Assembly (NCBI GenBank): GCA_030407315.1
Contig: JALQPE010001685.1
Coordinates: 38,211 to 102,210 of the forward strand
Length of the DNA stretch: 64,000 nt
Source of the DNA: Asparagopsis taxiformis
Lineage: Eukaryota; Rhodophyta; Florideophyceae; Bonnemaisoniales; Bonnemaisoniaceae
Direction of reading: 5' to 3'
The translations under genes and the position numbers were made by a program. Shown one piece after another: positions 41,337 to 53,106 of the stretch (its first letter is position 1; each line of letters begins with the position of its first letter). The notes beneath the pieces are model-generated. The model ran no database searches. It worked only from the letters and a program-made list of their open reading frames with translations, and had not been told where the DNA came from.

Positions 41337-43348
41337 GGGTCTTCTGCAAAACGAACCGAGTGGGGCGTGAGCTGCTCGCCGTCATGCGCGTCGTATTCGC
41401 GCGTCCGATCGTTTTCGCGCTCACGCTCGCGTGCGCCCTCGTTTTCGCGCGTTCGCTCGTTGCCGTCGACGCGCTGTCGCTCGCTCTCGTTCGCGTCGGC
41501 GTGCGCGGAGACTTCGAAGACCTGAACGTTGCGCTGCAGGTTCAGTTCTTCGGGCGTTAGGCGCGCGTGGCTATGCATTTCGCGAATCGCGGCCTGCTGC
41601 TCGGACGAGAGCAGTGGGCAATTCACCATCGGGTGCCCGAACTTCCTGCATATCAGGCATCGGAACGCCGCCGTGCGAGACGTGTCGGCCGGTGCCGTCT
41701 GCCTCACGATAGGCGGTGGGTAAGTCGCGCGCGGTATGTGCGCCGTGTACGGTCCCGCGCGTTCGCGTTCCCGGTCGTCGGTATGCGCGGTGCGTCGTGG
41801 GCGGTCGGCGGGCGAGGCGTCGCGCGAGCGTGGCGTGCGGTAATTCGACGAAGGAGTGCCAAGCGAGGTCGGACTTCGCATGGGGCTCGGAGTCGAGAAC
41901 TTCCGTTCGCGCGGAGCGTGCGGTGTCGCGGCGGAGGTTGAGACGTTTGGCGATGAGAAATCTGATGGTGGGGTGTGCCCCACGGTCAGAGCTTGCATCG
42001 TTGGTGTCTCCTCCTCTTCCACGTAGAGCGCAGGCGTTCGCCTTAATAGCGGTCGAGCGCTCGTCGTCGGCGTCATCGCTCGGTGCGTGTCTCCGTGGCT
42101 CTGCGCCATAGAGACTAGCTCTCGAAAGGTGTATCGCCGCGGGTCACGAGACAGCGCGTCCCGCACGAGGTGTTGCGCGTAGGGGCGTAGACCATCGACG
42201 AAAATAGAAACAAGCGTTCGCTCGCTAAACGCGTCGCCGCAGCGCAGCGCTCGTCGTCGTAATCGCGTAGCGAATTGCGTTTCGGTTTCCTTCGGGTCTT
42301 GCGTTTGTTGCGCCACGTCGCGGTACGCTTGCGCAACGTCGCCTTCGCGCGCGTAGGTTAGTAAGAGCCACTGAACGGCTTCCGCGTAGAACGTAATCGA
42401 ATCGACGCCCGCGCGCGCTCCTCGGAACGTTCGTCCCACGTACGTTTGGAACTTGTCGCGCGCTTCGTCGGCCAGGAAATACTTGAGAATCGGGAGCGCT
42501 GCGCCTTCGGATACGCCGGTGTCGTCGCATGCGCTCTTGAAGTACTTCAGAAACGATAGTACCGCGATTCCGTCAGCGCCCGTGAAATTCTCTCCTTGCA
42601 TCGAATGGCGCACCATTTTCGCGGTGTTAGCCAATTCGCTCGCAATCGTTCGGTTAAACGCGCGGTCCGTATTACGCAAGCGGTACGTGCGATACGAAAG
42701 CGCGCGCGTGAACAGCTCGTTCAACGGCTGGATCTCTACCAGCCCGGGATGTGCGGGTCCATCGTCGCAATCCGAACGCGGATGGTCGTCGAATGACAGG
42801 TCCTGGCGCGCCAGTTCCAGCCATCCTTCGGGATCCGCGTTACGCGCGTAGTTCGTCGGAGTCGCGCGCGCTGCGGTTCGCGTTCGGTTTTCGCGCGTAA
42901 CGACGCTCGCGCGGTCGGTATTGTGCTCCTCGCGGGAGTCCATCGTAGTGACGATTAGGTTGTGGACTTGCGCCCTCATCTGAGCCGTCAATCCACGTGA
43001 TTGGCCCTTGATGGCGCGGTCCACAGCCGCTCGGACTTCTGCCTGGAGCATGCATTGGAACGTAGGGTCGTCCACTACTTGTCGAACCAAGCTCGGAAGC
43101 GTTGCGGACGGCGTAGCGTGCACGTCGGAAACGCGGAACTCGGCCTCGCGCTTCGTTGCGGCGCCATCGTCGGACGTTTGCGCGTCGTCATCAATGCTCG
43201 CGAGCGCTTGCGTCGGTAACGGCGGCCAACGGGAAGCGGTAGGGTCAGGGATGTGTGAAGCGACCAGCGCGTCGACTGCGTGCGTTTGCGACGCGACTGG
43301 CGGCGGTTCGGTCGGTGCGTTCGATCGCTCGGGCGCGGATGGATCCAT
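41312..43348 (-). CDS. Gypsy 2 gag (678 aa), intact
   Basis: The ATG at 43348 begins 'MDPSAPERSNAP'. The capsid-like region includes 'GIAVLSFLKYFKSACDD' and 'FVDGLRPYAQHLVRDAL'. One zinc knuckle, C-L-I-C-R-K-F-G-H-x4-C, is at about residue 580. The C-terminal tail is rich in Arg-Glu. It forms the particle and binds RNA. The frame is open throughout, and the stop lies in the loop of the frameshift stem. Confidence 0.9.
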   Translation of the reverse strand: MDPSAPERSNAPTEPPPVASQTHAVDALVASHIPDPTASRWPPLPTQALASIDDDAQTSDDGAATKREAEFRVSDVHATPSATLPSLVRQVVDDPTFQCMLQAEVRAAVDRAIKGQSRGLTAQMRAQVHNLIVTTMDSREEHNTDRASVVTRENRTRTAARATPTNYARNADPEGWLELARQDLSFDDHPRSDCDDGPAHPGLVEIQPLNELFTRALSYRTYRLRNTDRAFNRTIASELANTAKMVRHSMQGENFTGADGIAVLSFLKYFKSACDDTGVSEGAALPILKYFLADEARDKFQTYVGRTFRGARAGVDSITFYAEAVQWLLLTYAREGDVAQAYRDVAQQTQDPKETETQFATRLRRRALRCGDAFSERTLVSIFVDGLRPYAQHLVRDALSRDPRRYTFRELVSMAQSHGDTHRAMTPTTSARPLLRRTPALYVEEEETPTMQALTVGHTPPSDFSSPNVSTSAATPHAPRERKFSTPSPMRSPTSLGTPSSNYRTPRSRDASPADRPRRTAHTDDRERERAGPYTAHIPRATYPPPIVRQTAPADTSRTAAFRCLICRKFGHPMVNCPLLSSEQQAAIREMHSHARLTPEELNLQRNVQVFEVSAHADANESERQRVDGNERTRENEGARERERENDRTREYDAHDGEQLTPHSVRFAEDPGNAYEEP

Positions 43349-44151
43349 CGGCGCGGTTGCGTTCGATCGTCGCCTAGGGAAAAGGGAAAAAGGGATGATG
43401 GGGAAGGAGAAAGGGGAATTCGACGCGCGTCAGAATCTCGCGTCGGCGCGTCGAAAAATTGGCAAGTAAAAAGGGAAGCGCTTCCCGAAAATTGTCTGCG
43501 TATCGGGCGCGCGTAGTAAGGGTGAGGGGGACGAGTTCGCTCGCAGGAGGGCTTCTTCCTCGCTCGGAACGCGCAAAGACGGGTCTCGATCGTCCGCGAA
43601 CCCAATATTTTCGGCACCGCCGAACTCGCGTTAGGGTTGCGAACTAGCGCGCGCACGCGCTGCGTCTTCGATCGCGTCGTTCCGCGCTGCGAACCGTCGT
43701 AGTAGAGATAGGGTAGTTATGCAAACCAGAGAGGCTATAGCACCGCTTCCGGGATAGCGATACGCGCGCACGCGTCAATCGCCCTCGCTGTCGCGCACGA
43801 CGAACGGATAAATGAGGAATTAGAGTAAGCGATAGGTTTGGCGTCCTGTGTTTTCCCCAAGCGGAGTTTCTGTGCTTCGCTGAGTTCGCACGTCGGTTCG
43901 CGCAATTCTAGGTCGAGAGACCAGTTGTAGGACCAGCCGGGACGGCGGTCACTAGGAGAGTTCTAGAATCGCGTGCCGTGTCAGGGCGTAGTGAACCGGA
44001 TCGCGCTGGTGAACTTGCGTTTCGCACGTCGCGCGGTCGCAGTGGCGATCGGGTGGTACAACCGCGGAACGCGCAGGGATCGATCGCAACACGGGATTCG
44101 CGGGCCGGCGCAAGCCGTGATCTCAGGGGGAGATCACCGAGTAAACTCGAG
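43349..44151 (-). other. Gypsy 2 leader (5' UTR and primer-binding region)
   Basis: This is non-coding sequence between the 5' LTR and gag. The bases next to the LTR read CTCGAGTTTACTCGGTGATC on the minus strand. I could not assign the complementary tRNA with confidence. Confidence 0.5.
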
Positions 44152-44717
44152 TACAACGCGATCCACACAGGGGTCGTAAATCCCTGGCCTAGTGGAGTGC
44201 AACGCAACGCGCGCTATCGCGGTGCGACGCGGTTCGACGATCGGTTTATGCGCAGCGCGCACGCGAACGTCGGCGATCGTGAGCAACCCCGCACGCATTG
44301 TCGTAATGCAATCGGTCCTCGCGACGCGCTGGACACTTCACTCGTAGCTGCGAAGATGCTGACTGTTTATTGGTAAGGTGCGAAGCTGAACGACCATTAA
44401 TAGCTAACTACTAAAGGACAGGCTGTCATTCCATGGCCGGCCGGCGTCCGCTCGCTCGCACGCAAAAGGGAAATATTTGGGAAAAAGACTTTCGTCATAA
44501 AAAACCCAAAAAGGGGAAATAAAGGGAATTTCGCAAAAGGCGCTACACGTGGCGCCGGGCTCGCAATCGCACGCGTTCGCGCTGACGCGCCGTGACACGT
44601 AATTGTATCGCCACGCGTACGCTCGCTTACTAACTAACTCAGCGCGGATGCACGCGGACTCAACTCGTCGATATCGCTTCAACCCGCGTTCGCGTTAGTG
44701 GCATAAATTGCACCACA
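44152..44717 (-). repeat. 5' LTR of gypsy 2
   Basis: It is the partner of 33034-33599. Its outer end at 44717 adjoins CCAAGG of the methyltransferase gene of element C. Confidence 0.9.
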
Positions 44718-46592
44718 CCAAGGGCCGTCGTCTCCCTCGTCACCGTCACCCCATGCGACAGAAGAGCAGGAAAGTGAAGGGCAGGCTCTCGCAAAGGACT
44801 TTCTTTCGAAAATGAGTCAGTATTGCCGGGTGTACGACGTCCCTTTCGAAGATTTGGTCAGTGCCGACGAGAGCCGAGAACACGTGCCCATCACGGGCAA
44901 CGTTCAGCTCATTCTGACTGATCCGCCCTACAATGTTCGTCGTAACAGGAACGATTCCAACTCTTCGTACGACAGGCTAACTGCAGAAGATATGCAGGCT
45001 AGCATCGAAGTGTTTGACGAGCTGTTGCGCCCCGGTGGCCACGGCATCGTGTTCTGCTCCGCTTTGCAGTTCTACGAATGGTTCCATTACTTGGAAACGT
45101 ACAAAGGACCGCAGTCAGAAGGCCCAACCGATGCTGCTGCCAGTGATGACGGGTCGGATGAAGAAGAGGTTACGCCATGAATTCGGACTCCGAAGCATCG
45201 CAGCGCAGTGGCGAAGAAAGTGCAGATGAGGATGAGGAGGAGGAGGACGTCGTTCGGAATTCAGTTTTCTTCGTTGACGAGGTACCTCTGTTGTTTGTCC
45301 GATTACCTGGGCACCTCTATCAAATGCCGGGGCGGAAGAGGTACCAACGCATGAACATGGCAGAGGTCGCTATCCACTTCTGGAAGCGAGGTGTTCCGTT
45401 CAAGACTGGAAGCGAGATGGTGGCCTATAGGAACCACGGATACATGGACGGCACGTACCCGGCGTGGTGCAACGTCACCATCAATATGCCCGCCATCGAT
45501 TCGAATGAGATGGTGTGGCGAACAAGGAGCACAACCGGTGCTACGGTCAGAGTTCGTGCAGAGCAGAAGAGCGTCGCTCTCATGATGGAGTTGATCAGCC
45601 AGCATTCACAGCCTGGTGATATTGTTGTCGATCCATTCTCTGGCACTTTCGCAGCGGGAAAAGCAGCTATGAGCTTGCCTGAGCACCGTGTTTTCGTCGG
45701 CAGTGACATGGACAAATTGTGTGTGGCACGATCGCTTCCAAAGCTGTGTGCTCTCATGTCACGTGTAATTCTTTCAAACAACACTGACATGAGGGTCACG
45801 ACAGAAGCGAAACAGAGTGCTGAGAAGTTCTTGACGTCCCCCTCTGTCACGATGCGTACACAGAGGGAACGCAGGATCATCGAACCCCCACCTGGCCTTC
45901 CCCTGTACCAGAGGTTCCCGAAATATATTCGGCAGTACCTCTGGCAGCTGTGCCCAGAGTCGATTGCGTCGCACGAGCACATGGAAAAAACGGTACATTA
46001 TTGGCCACCTTCCCTGCGCCGCTGGTTGCAAACTGAAAACCCTCGCGTGATGCGGGCACACGATTGTGTTGCGAAAAAATTGAGCGTTCGACCATCGCTG
46101 ATTAAGCATCCAAATGCAGGAAGAGGGCTCTTCGCTGAACAGACATTTAATGTTGGCGACGAAGTATGTGCATACTACGGAACTGTTGTGTACTCTGATA
46201 TGAGCAAGGAGTCGATGAGGTTCGCGTACGGAGAGGGTCACATGGCGATAACGAAGGAAACATTCTTGATGTATGCCATCAAGCTGTATGCAACAGCGGA
46301 GGACGACGAAAACATCGAGCATCCAATTTGGGTTGTTCCGGCTCCGTTCTGTTCGGCGCAGTTCATCAACGACCCGCGGTATTTGCGAGGTGAGGACACT
46401 CCGGCGGAAGACACCAGGCGGATGGCCAACGTCGAGTTTGTCGAGAACTACAGCAGCGGTTCGACGGGGAAGAAGCTCAAGGCGAAGGACCTAGAAAATC
46501 CGAAGATCATCGTAGTACGTGCAATCCGCGATATCCGTCCAGGGCAGGAGCTCTACGTTCATTATGGGACAGCGTTTAGAGCATGGAATTAG
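44718..46592 (+). pseudogene. Methyltransferase-SET fusion, copy C (5' truncated, frameshifted)
   Basis: It starts at the gypsy 2 LTR at the equivalent of residue 441 of the intact copy. DPPY, DPFSGTFAAGKAA and the full SET domain are present. A one-base deletion near 45175 (GTTACGCC against GTTACGTCC) shifts the frame after the acidic run starts. A 3-base insertion near 44727 and scattered substitutions also separate it from copy B. It has no start and cannot make the fusion. Confidence 0.88.
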
Positions 46593-47030
46593 GTTCACGA
46601 AAGATGTTTTCATTTCGACTACAAATAAAGCTACGTTCCAGAGTTGAAGTATATCATATAATGCAGCATGTCCAGCCACCATTAGTCCAGGGTGAAACCT
46701 ATTGAGCAGTACTCGCCTGTCAAAAACCAATCGTTCACACTCTAGGTGCACTTCGTCCGAGCAGTGAACCTGACTGCTTGGATGCTGTTATGCGTGCAGA
46801 TGCAAAATACACGACCAAGTTGAAATGGACGCCCGGTGGATGTCCAGCTCAGTTGCATTGCTGTCCAGCCCAGAAATTCTACAATTCAGGGCAGAAAAAA
46901 ATATCGCAAAAAACATCGATTTCAGCGGGTCGATTGTGCCGTACGGCACACCCCCATCTCAAAAACATGTTCACATGTGCATGTTTTTGAGAATAGCCCA
47001 AATTTTAATTCAAATCAGGACGTCTTCCGG
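46593..47030 (+). repeat. 3' flank of copy C methyltransferase and single hairpin repeat
   Basis: 46593-46935 matches the sequence after the intact methyltransferase gene (24470-24820), including ATTCAGGGCAG and TTTCAGCGGG. From 47017 on it matches the reverse complement of 19100 and below. The hairpin at 46958-46991 and the GTGCCGTACGGCAC palindrome lie in the switch zone. Confidence 0.9.
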
Positions 47031-47252
47031 ACATAGGGGTGCTCGCGGCCTAGCTCGACAGCTGTAATTGTACCTCATTAAATACTGTTGATGACTGCCT
47101 ACCGTATACAATCTGGACTGTTGGCGTATTCTCCGGTACTTGACCTGACCTGAACGTTCATCGCAGACCGTTGTGGTTACCGACACTATACAGCAATCTT
47201 TTTTGTATCTCGTGCAACTCAATCGTTCCATCGCTTCGGGTAAAGCTTCATT
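47031..47252 (+). promoter_or_regulatory. 5' region of the 761-aa gene, copy C
   Basis: This region is conserved as the reverse complement of 18877-19095. It has no ORF. It should hold the promoter and 5' UTR; no distinctive motif is visible. Confidence 0.4.
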
Positions 47253-49538
47253 ATGCCGCCGCGTATTGCGAAGAAAGCTCCAAAGCCTCCGGGCCTCCAG
47301 AAAACCCGGTCAGCAGCTGCTGTATCGAGTGCCCGACAATCCCGTGCGAAGAAGCGGTCTGGGCCTACCGGCAGCATTGAACCGCGGTCCGGTAGTCGCA
47401 AGACGGACCGGCGCAGAACTGGGGATCCGCAGCGAGAAAGTGAGGAAGGAGGAACGGCGCGGAGAGAGATGGGGCTTGACCGAGGCAAGCGCGCTCGCAG
47501 GGACAGTGAACATCATGATGATGACATGATAGTGGCTCAAAACATGTTGGAATTGCGGCAGAGTGCTATGGCAAAGGTAGTTCCTCCCGGGTTGGCAGAT
47601 GCGGAGGTGCTGCAGACGGAGTCCCAGCCGGGGGTTCGCGAGACACTGGAGGCTGTGACCCCCACTGCGCCAACTATGCCGAGTACATCAGCCCCAGCAG
47701 GTAATGCAGTCAGGGACCCGAGGATAGCGGCAAGGGATGTTGTTTCTGAGCAACGTTCACAGGATGCCAACTATCATCGGCGGTCAGGTGGTACTGAGGG
47801 GAGAGAGCAGCCGGAGTGCGGGCCTCGTCACAACAGACTGTCATTGGTGCCAAATATGCGCGTAACGCCCCCGCGACGTCAGGCTATTGCCGATGGAGGA
47901 CATCATATTCCCGATAGCGTGGGAGATGGGGGGACAGTGAGGGCAGAGAGGTTGCATCCGCCGGAATCCATCGATTTAATGGCGAGTCGCATCAATGCGC
48001 AGAAGAAGAAGATCGCGGAGCTGGAAAAAAAAGTGTTTAGCCAGGACATAGCAAACAAGGCGCTCACCACGGAGATAGTTGCGTTGGAGGCTAAGGTGAA
48101 GACTCTGCAGGCGGAAAATGCCAGCCTTACTGCAATTGCGAGAACAGGTAGAATCAGTGATCACGGTGGCGGTAAGTCGAACATACAGAAAGCCATTCCT
48201 GTGAAATACCTTGGAGTTCTTAGGGCGGTTGAGGAAAACCTGACAAAGTGGTGCAAGAACGAGACTATGGAGCTGGACCCTATAGCGGAACAAACGCAGA
48301 GACGTTGGACTGGACGTACCATCGAGGTAGAGCCGGTAGAAGGGACACTTTGGAGCGAAAACGGTGTAGGATATATTGCTACCCCTCCGGGCTATATCAT
48401 CAAGAATCTGCAGTGGTATACACCTTCGTACAGAGACGAGAGTGATCTGCTGAATGACTTGGTGCGACACGTACTGCGTCAAAGTCCGTGGTGTGATGTG
48501 TTTTCCGATGAGGAGCAGCGTGTGTGCTGTCAAGAGGCTGTGGCGGGGAGCAAGGAATTGAAAGTGAAGGTGACGCAGAAACTGTCCGACGTGATGAGTG
48601 CACGGAAGCGTAATGCGAGGGACAGATTGTTCGGTTCGCTGGGGTACACGAAATTAATGTCTAGATGCACGACGCTGACGACGCGAGCTGAGATGGACGA
48701 GCGAGAGGATCAAAAGCGCGAAGCGTCTGAGAAGCTTTTGAAACGGGAAAGCAACGGTGATTTGGATATGGGGAGGTGGCGAACGGCACCGTTCTCAGAG
48801 CTGCGATACAGCAAAGGCATGGTTCCTGACAGCTTCGAAATGGAAGTGAATGGTGATGCATGGTTTAACAACCGAGTAGCTGTGAATGTGCTGGACATCT
48901 TCAGGGGTTATTCGATACGACCAGAACAAGTAATGGACATAGAGACGAGCATACTAACGCTGGCGCGCCTGGATGCTTGGCTAGTGACTACTGTGGAGTG
49001 TTTGGATGAACCGAAGGGGAAAGGAGGTGCACGGCAGAAGGAGTTTACAAGGCGGTACAGTCAATATGTGGGGGTAGCTTTTCAGCAATTAGTTGGTATG
49101 GTGGTGTACTGCATGTCTTGTCTCCAAGGCTCGCAAGCAAGGGAAGAAACGGACGTTGTCGAGAGCGAACAGCGGACTAGTGCACAGTCACGGCATGTGT
49201 TTGCAAGCCGTACTGTGACGAGAGAGGCTGTTGAAGTGTGGCAAAGCGGAGAGGGGTCTGGAATTGTTCATGTCGTTGATGATGTAAACCGCTGCTCATC
49301 ACTTGTTCTAGTGTCCGAGGATTGGATTCAATCGCATATTACGTCAAACCTCGGTGCTGTAATGGATTGTGTGATTGCGCAAGGACTAATTGGCGCAGAA
49401 CTTTTCGTCGTTGACCCATATGCTGGACACCTGAGTGCAAACCTGAATGTAGAAATCAATGCCCCACAGTATGGGGGCATGGAGCGGCGCCATGCAGCAA
49501 CTGCTGATAACAGTTTTGGCGCAATGGAGGATGGTTGA
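47253..49538 (+). CDS. 761-aa coiled-coil transposon protein, intact
   Basis: The ATG at 47253 begins 'MPPRIAKKAPKPPG'. Residues 1-110 are very basic and disordered ('RQSRAKKRSG', 'DRGKRARRD'), as in nuclear DNA-binding proteins. Residues 243-295 form a coiled coil ('INAQKKKIAELEKKVF'), suggesting multimers. Residues 310-761 appear globular, with Trp-rich stretches ('QWYTPSYRDESDLLNDLV'), but match no family that I recognise. The gene converges with the transposase in both elements, an arrangement typical of an accessory transposition protein. A role in DNA binding or recruiting is inference. Confidence 0.8.
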   Translation: MPPRIAKKAPKPPGLQKTRSAAAVSSARQSRAKKRSGPTGSIEPRSGSRKTDRRRTGDPQRESEEGGTARREMGLDRGKRARRDSEHHDDDMIVAQNMLELRQSAMAKVVPPGLADAEVLQTESQPGVRETLEAVTPTAPTMPSTSAPAGNAVRDPRIAARDVVSEQRSQDANYHRRSGGTEGREQPECGPRHNRLSLVPNMRVTPPRRQAIADGGHHIPDSVGDGGTVRAERLHPPESIDLMASRINAQKKKIAELEKKVFSQDIANKALTTEIVALEAKVKTLQAENASLTAIARTGRISDHGGGKSNIQKAIPVKYLGVLRAVEENLTKWCKNETMELDPIAEQTQRRWTGRTIEVEPVEGTLWSENGVGYIATPPGYIIKNLQWYTPSYRDESDLLNDLVRHVLRQSPWCDVFSDEEQRVCCQEAVAGSKELKVKVTQKLSDVMSARKRNARDRLFGSLGYTKLMSRCTTLTTRAEMDEREDQKREASEKLLKRESNGDLDMGRWRTAPFSELRYSKGMVPDSFEMEVNGDAWFNNRVAVNVLDIFRGYSIRPEQVMDIETSILTLARLDAWLVTTVECLDEPKGKGGARQKEFTRRYSQYVGVAFQQLVGMVVYCMSCLQGSQAREETDVVESEQRTSAQSRHVFASRTVTREAVEVWQSGEGSGIVHVVDDVNRCSSLVLVSEDWIQSHITSNLGAVMDCVIAQGLIGAELFVVDPYAGHLSANLNVEINAPQYGGMERRHAATADNSFGAMEDG

Positions 49539-49615
49539 AATTAGTGCAGTAAATGTGACGTTGACTAGAAGGCTTATCATGTAGTACATTATCAATAGAG
49601 TGCTGCGATTTAGAT

Positions 49616-52600
49616 TTATTCTTCTTCATTATCATCTGTGAACTGGTAATCAGTGTTGGTGTAGAAGCGGTTGAGATAGAAACGGTGGTCCGACCAGTGC
49701 ATTTGTTTCGTAAATGGCTTGACTGGAAAGTTACTTCGTACGATGTGCACGGTGCCAGATATAGTAGATGCAGGAATGAGGTCAAACCAAGGACCACCTG
49801 CACTGTGGGATGCAGTGTCATTGCTGTCAACGGATCCGTTGTCCGGGTCCCATGTGGACCACTTTAAACAAATGCACCCAAGTGATTTTTCCACAGCGGT
49901 TTTTGGGGCAAAGCAGGTCATATACTGAACGAAAGCGAGTTCTACAGGTTGAAACAGGTTTGGAGACTGCAGGCGTACCAGTGCCAGGACGCGCCCTACC
50001 CATATGGTTCTGTAGTCATCGGCAGTTCCGGAGATGACGACAAAGGAGTACTGCGATCTCTTTGCGGGGCCGAATGATGAAGTTGCAAAGACGCGCTGCT
50101 GCTTGTGCCTCGACACGTTTGTGGGGCGAAGCATGCCACTGTGCGGGTCAAAGTCGTCGGCATCTGGGACGTACCCTCCCATGACGTAGGCGGACTTTAC
50201 CACGGTGACGGAAATGTCCATGTCATGTATTGGAGGGCCTTCTGCCGTGGCGCGCAGTCTAGCGAGGGTGAGGAACGCTTGTGCAGCTGTGTCACCGAGT
50301 TGCTGGAATAGCGTTATGGTGCCAGACGGGAACGAGGAGTTGTGCAGAGGCAAAAGAGTGGCAGGATCGGGCTGTCCGTCGATATCTGCAACGAGGAGGG
50401 TTGCATCGGGCAGCAGGGAGGCAAAGTCGTGCAGTGCAACGGTGAATCCGTCGCGAACGAGTACTGCACCGTCTGTGGGCGATATCATGCGTGCGTTCCC
50501 CAATGTGTTCGATGGGGTATGACCAGTTGGAGTGGCCAAGGAGAATTCCATGTGGCGAATAGTCTCTTCTATGGCTGTGGAGCGCCTTCGAGAGGTTTTC
50601 CTATAACTCTGTTTGAACAGAAGATGGGAGTGTTCGTAGGGGCCTGCATCGATGTGTTCCAGGGCGCCATATCTCTGCAAGTCACCGGGAAGATGGTCTA
50701 GAAGATGGAACTTGAAAGTTTTGAGACCTGTGGTGTGGAATGGGCCGAGGGTGGAGAGCATTGATTGTTTGAAATAGGAAATGGATTTCTGGAGGCTTTC
50801 TAGTTCGGCGGTAGTTCAGTGCTTGATGCGACCGCGTTTCATGACCCATGCGACGAGGTCAGAGTATTGCGTGCAGATGGAAGTGAGGGAGGCTGTCTCT
50901 ACTTCGTCACAGCATCTGTCAATGAATGCTGCGATGAAAGGGAACACCATGTCGACATGGTGATAGTCTTTGGCTGCGAGCATGCCGCGTATGCCGTCCT
51001 CCGTGAAGAGGCCGTTCAAATTGGTGCCCTTCTCACCCTTGGAGAAGTCGACATGAAGACCGGTGATGTAGTAGTCGCGTTCGATAGCGGACAGAATGCT
51101 GTTTGAGCCGGCGAGGATGGATTTTTTCACCTTCTTGAAGGTGCGAGGTGTCCCGGAATGGGAGGCAGTGGTGGTGGTGAGGTCTGGGGAGCTGAGGCGG
51201 TGGACAATGCACTGTTTTATGAGCTTTGAGATGCCGAGGTGGAGATTGTGCAGAGGCTCGAAGGAGAAAATGTTGTACGGGTCTAGGGGACTGTTGGTGG
51301 GTAAAAGAGCGGTCGATTCGAGGACAGAGTGTTGTTCGAGGAGGGAGAGAGCTTCGAGCGGAGCAGTTGTATGCTCCTGAGCGCTCTCTTGGCGTGCAGA
51401 GCGTGTATCATCGAGGGAGCGGGGCTGGTGTGGCGCGCTAGATTCAAGTTGAGTGGCGGGGATGTAGCAGCGGTGGCAGGGATGTGTGGTGGTAGTGCTG
51501 TTGCGAGTGCATGACAGCTCTTTGGCCTCTGGAAAGTCGCAGCAATAATTGGCTAGGATGGGAAAGCATTGGCGGGCAGTTGCAGTGGAGTCTGTGCAGG
51601 GGAACCCGGAAGAGAACGCGGTGGATAGGGACGAAAACACTTTTTCGAGTGCTTTATGAATAATATCAATTTTGCGAGCGCGACTAGCAGAACTAGAGGT
51701 TTTCGGCATTTCATCACCGAACAAGGCGTTGGACGAAGGGTTAACAATGTACGGAAGATAACCGACGATGGTGAGGCCGGTACGGATGCAGTGGCGACGG
51801 AGGGGGGCGGAGAAGTTGAGCAGTGTGACGTGTATGGGGTATGCGACGATTGCGGAGCTCTTGAGGCTTGTGCTGCTCTTGTGGAGTACACTTGGAGGAG
51901 GCCGGCAAAGGAGGAAGGGGTGGGATCAGTTTCCTCTGCCCATACGACCTGTGGATCTTCCGAGAGCTGCACGCGCTGTCTAGTAACCTGGTGCAGCGTT
52001 TTCGCGAATTCTGTGTGTAGGGGATGAGGAAATATTGCGGTGCCGTCTGGGGCGGTCTGTGGGGAGGGGTGGAAGAGAGTATTTTGGTCGTTAGCCAGTG
52101 CTAACTGCCTGCGGAGCATGTCGACTGGGTCGCGGAGGTACAGCTGTGCCGAGTACTTACCAGTTTTGTCTGGAATGATGTGGCTCTTGTAACCTTCGGT
52201 GCGGAAATGTGTTTCGACCATGGAAGCGGTAACGTGGCGACATTCTTCCACGGTGCGAACGGCGCTGTTGAACTTTTCTAGGGAGAATGCGGGGTCTTGT
52301 AGGATGGTGATGACTTCGCTCACGCGGCCAGCGCCGGCCTTCTACTCGAGGGTTGTGAGACTGGCGGCGAGGGATTGCACGAGGAGGTCTGCGCGGGAGG
52401 GGGTTGAGGTTGGTGGCAGTGGAGCGTCACAGGGTGAGTCGCTGGAGGAAGCACGACCAGATTCTGGGTCTGGGGAGCTGGGTTGCGGGGAATCATGGTC
52501 GCTGTTTCGAGCAGGCTCATGGGTGACGGCAGGGACACGAGCGTTGTTGAAATGTTGGGGAGAGGGGTTGAAACGGTAGCGACACGTTCGCTCATGCAGC

Positions 52601-52656
52601 GCGAGCGCATAAGCATCTACGCAGTAGTAGAAGCATCCTTCATACTTGCATTCCAT
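49616..52656 (-). pseudogene. Plavaka-like transposase, copy C (two stops and a frameshift)
   Basis: The ATG at 52656 starts with the same finger as copy B. Lesions differ from copy B: TAC to TAG near 52341, a one-base deletion near 51876 (CTCCACAAG against CTCCGACAAG), and TGG to TGA near 50813. At the place where copy B is broken this copy is in frame, and the reverse holds, so the two define an ancestral frame of about 1013 codons. The 3' end faces the 761-aa gene 77 bp away. Confidence 0.85.
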
Positions 52657-53106
52657 GTCGAGTTTTGACGCAAAAGGGAGGATTGCGAGCTGAACAGGGG
52701 AGACTGTGCCGTCCAGATGCGACCAATTTTTTTTGTGGTGCTTTCGAGACTTGGAATGTAACGTGTTCGTTCGTAGTTTTGTGGGTAGTAGTTTTGTGCT
52801 CACTCCAGCTGACATCCCAACGGTGGAATTTAACCGAGAGTTCAATCATTTCCAACTGTTACATCACATTGCGTGCTGGCAACGTGTGCATGGAAGGACG
52901 AACGACTGCCCTGGGACATGAATTTTCAATTAATTCATTAGTAATAATAAACTTTTTTATTTCCGAACTTCGTGGAATCTGAATGTGCTTTACAGCGGAT
53001 ATGCCACGGATCATGTAAGGAAAGCAAATGGATTCTCATATATATGATTATATGTTTATATTTGTTGTTCTCGATCCGGATCTCATTGTTCGGGGAATCA
53101 GAGACC
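52657..53106. promoter_or_regulatory. Divergent intergenic region, element C
   Basis: It is the counterpart of 13030-13476. TATATATG and other AT-rich runs lie at about 53038-53065, 40-70 bp upstream of the small ORF. A bidirectional promoter role is inferred. Confidence 0.35.

Larger units (their letters stand above)
33034..44717 (-). mobile_element. Ty3/gypsy chromodomain retrotransposon 2 (complete, both LTRs)
   Basis: Two 566-bp LTRs flank gag, protease, RT-RNase H, integrase with chromodomain and an antisense ORF. The LTRs appear almost identical, so insertion is recent. There is no target duplication: the left flank is the element B terminus and the right flank is the methyltransferase gene of element C. 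Confidence 0.92.
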
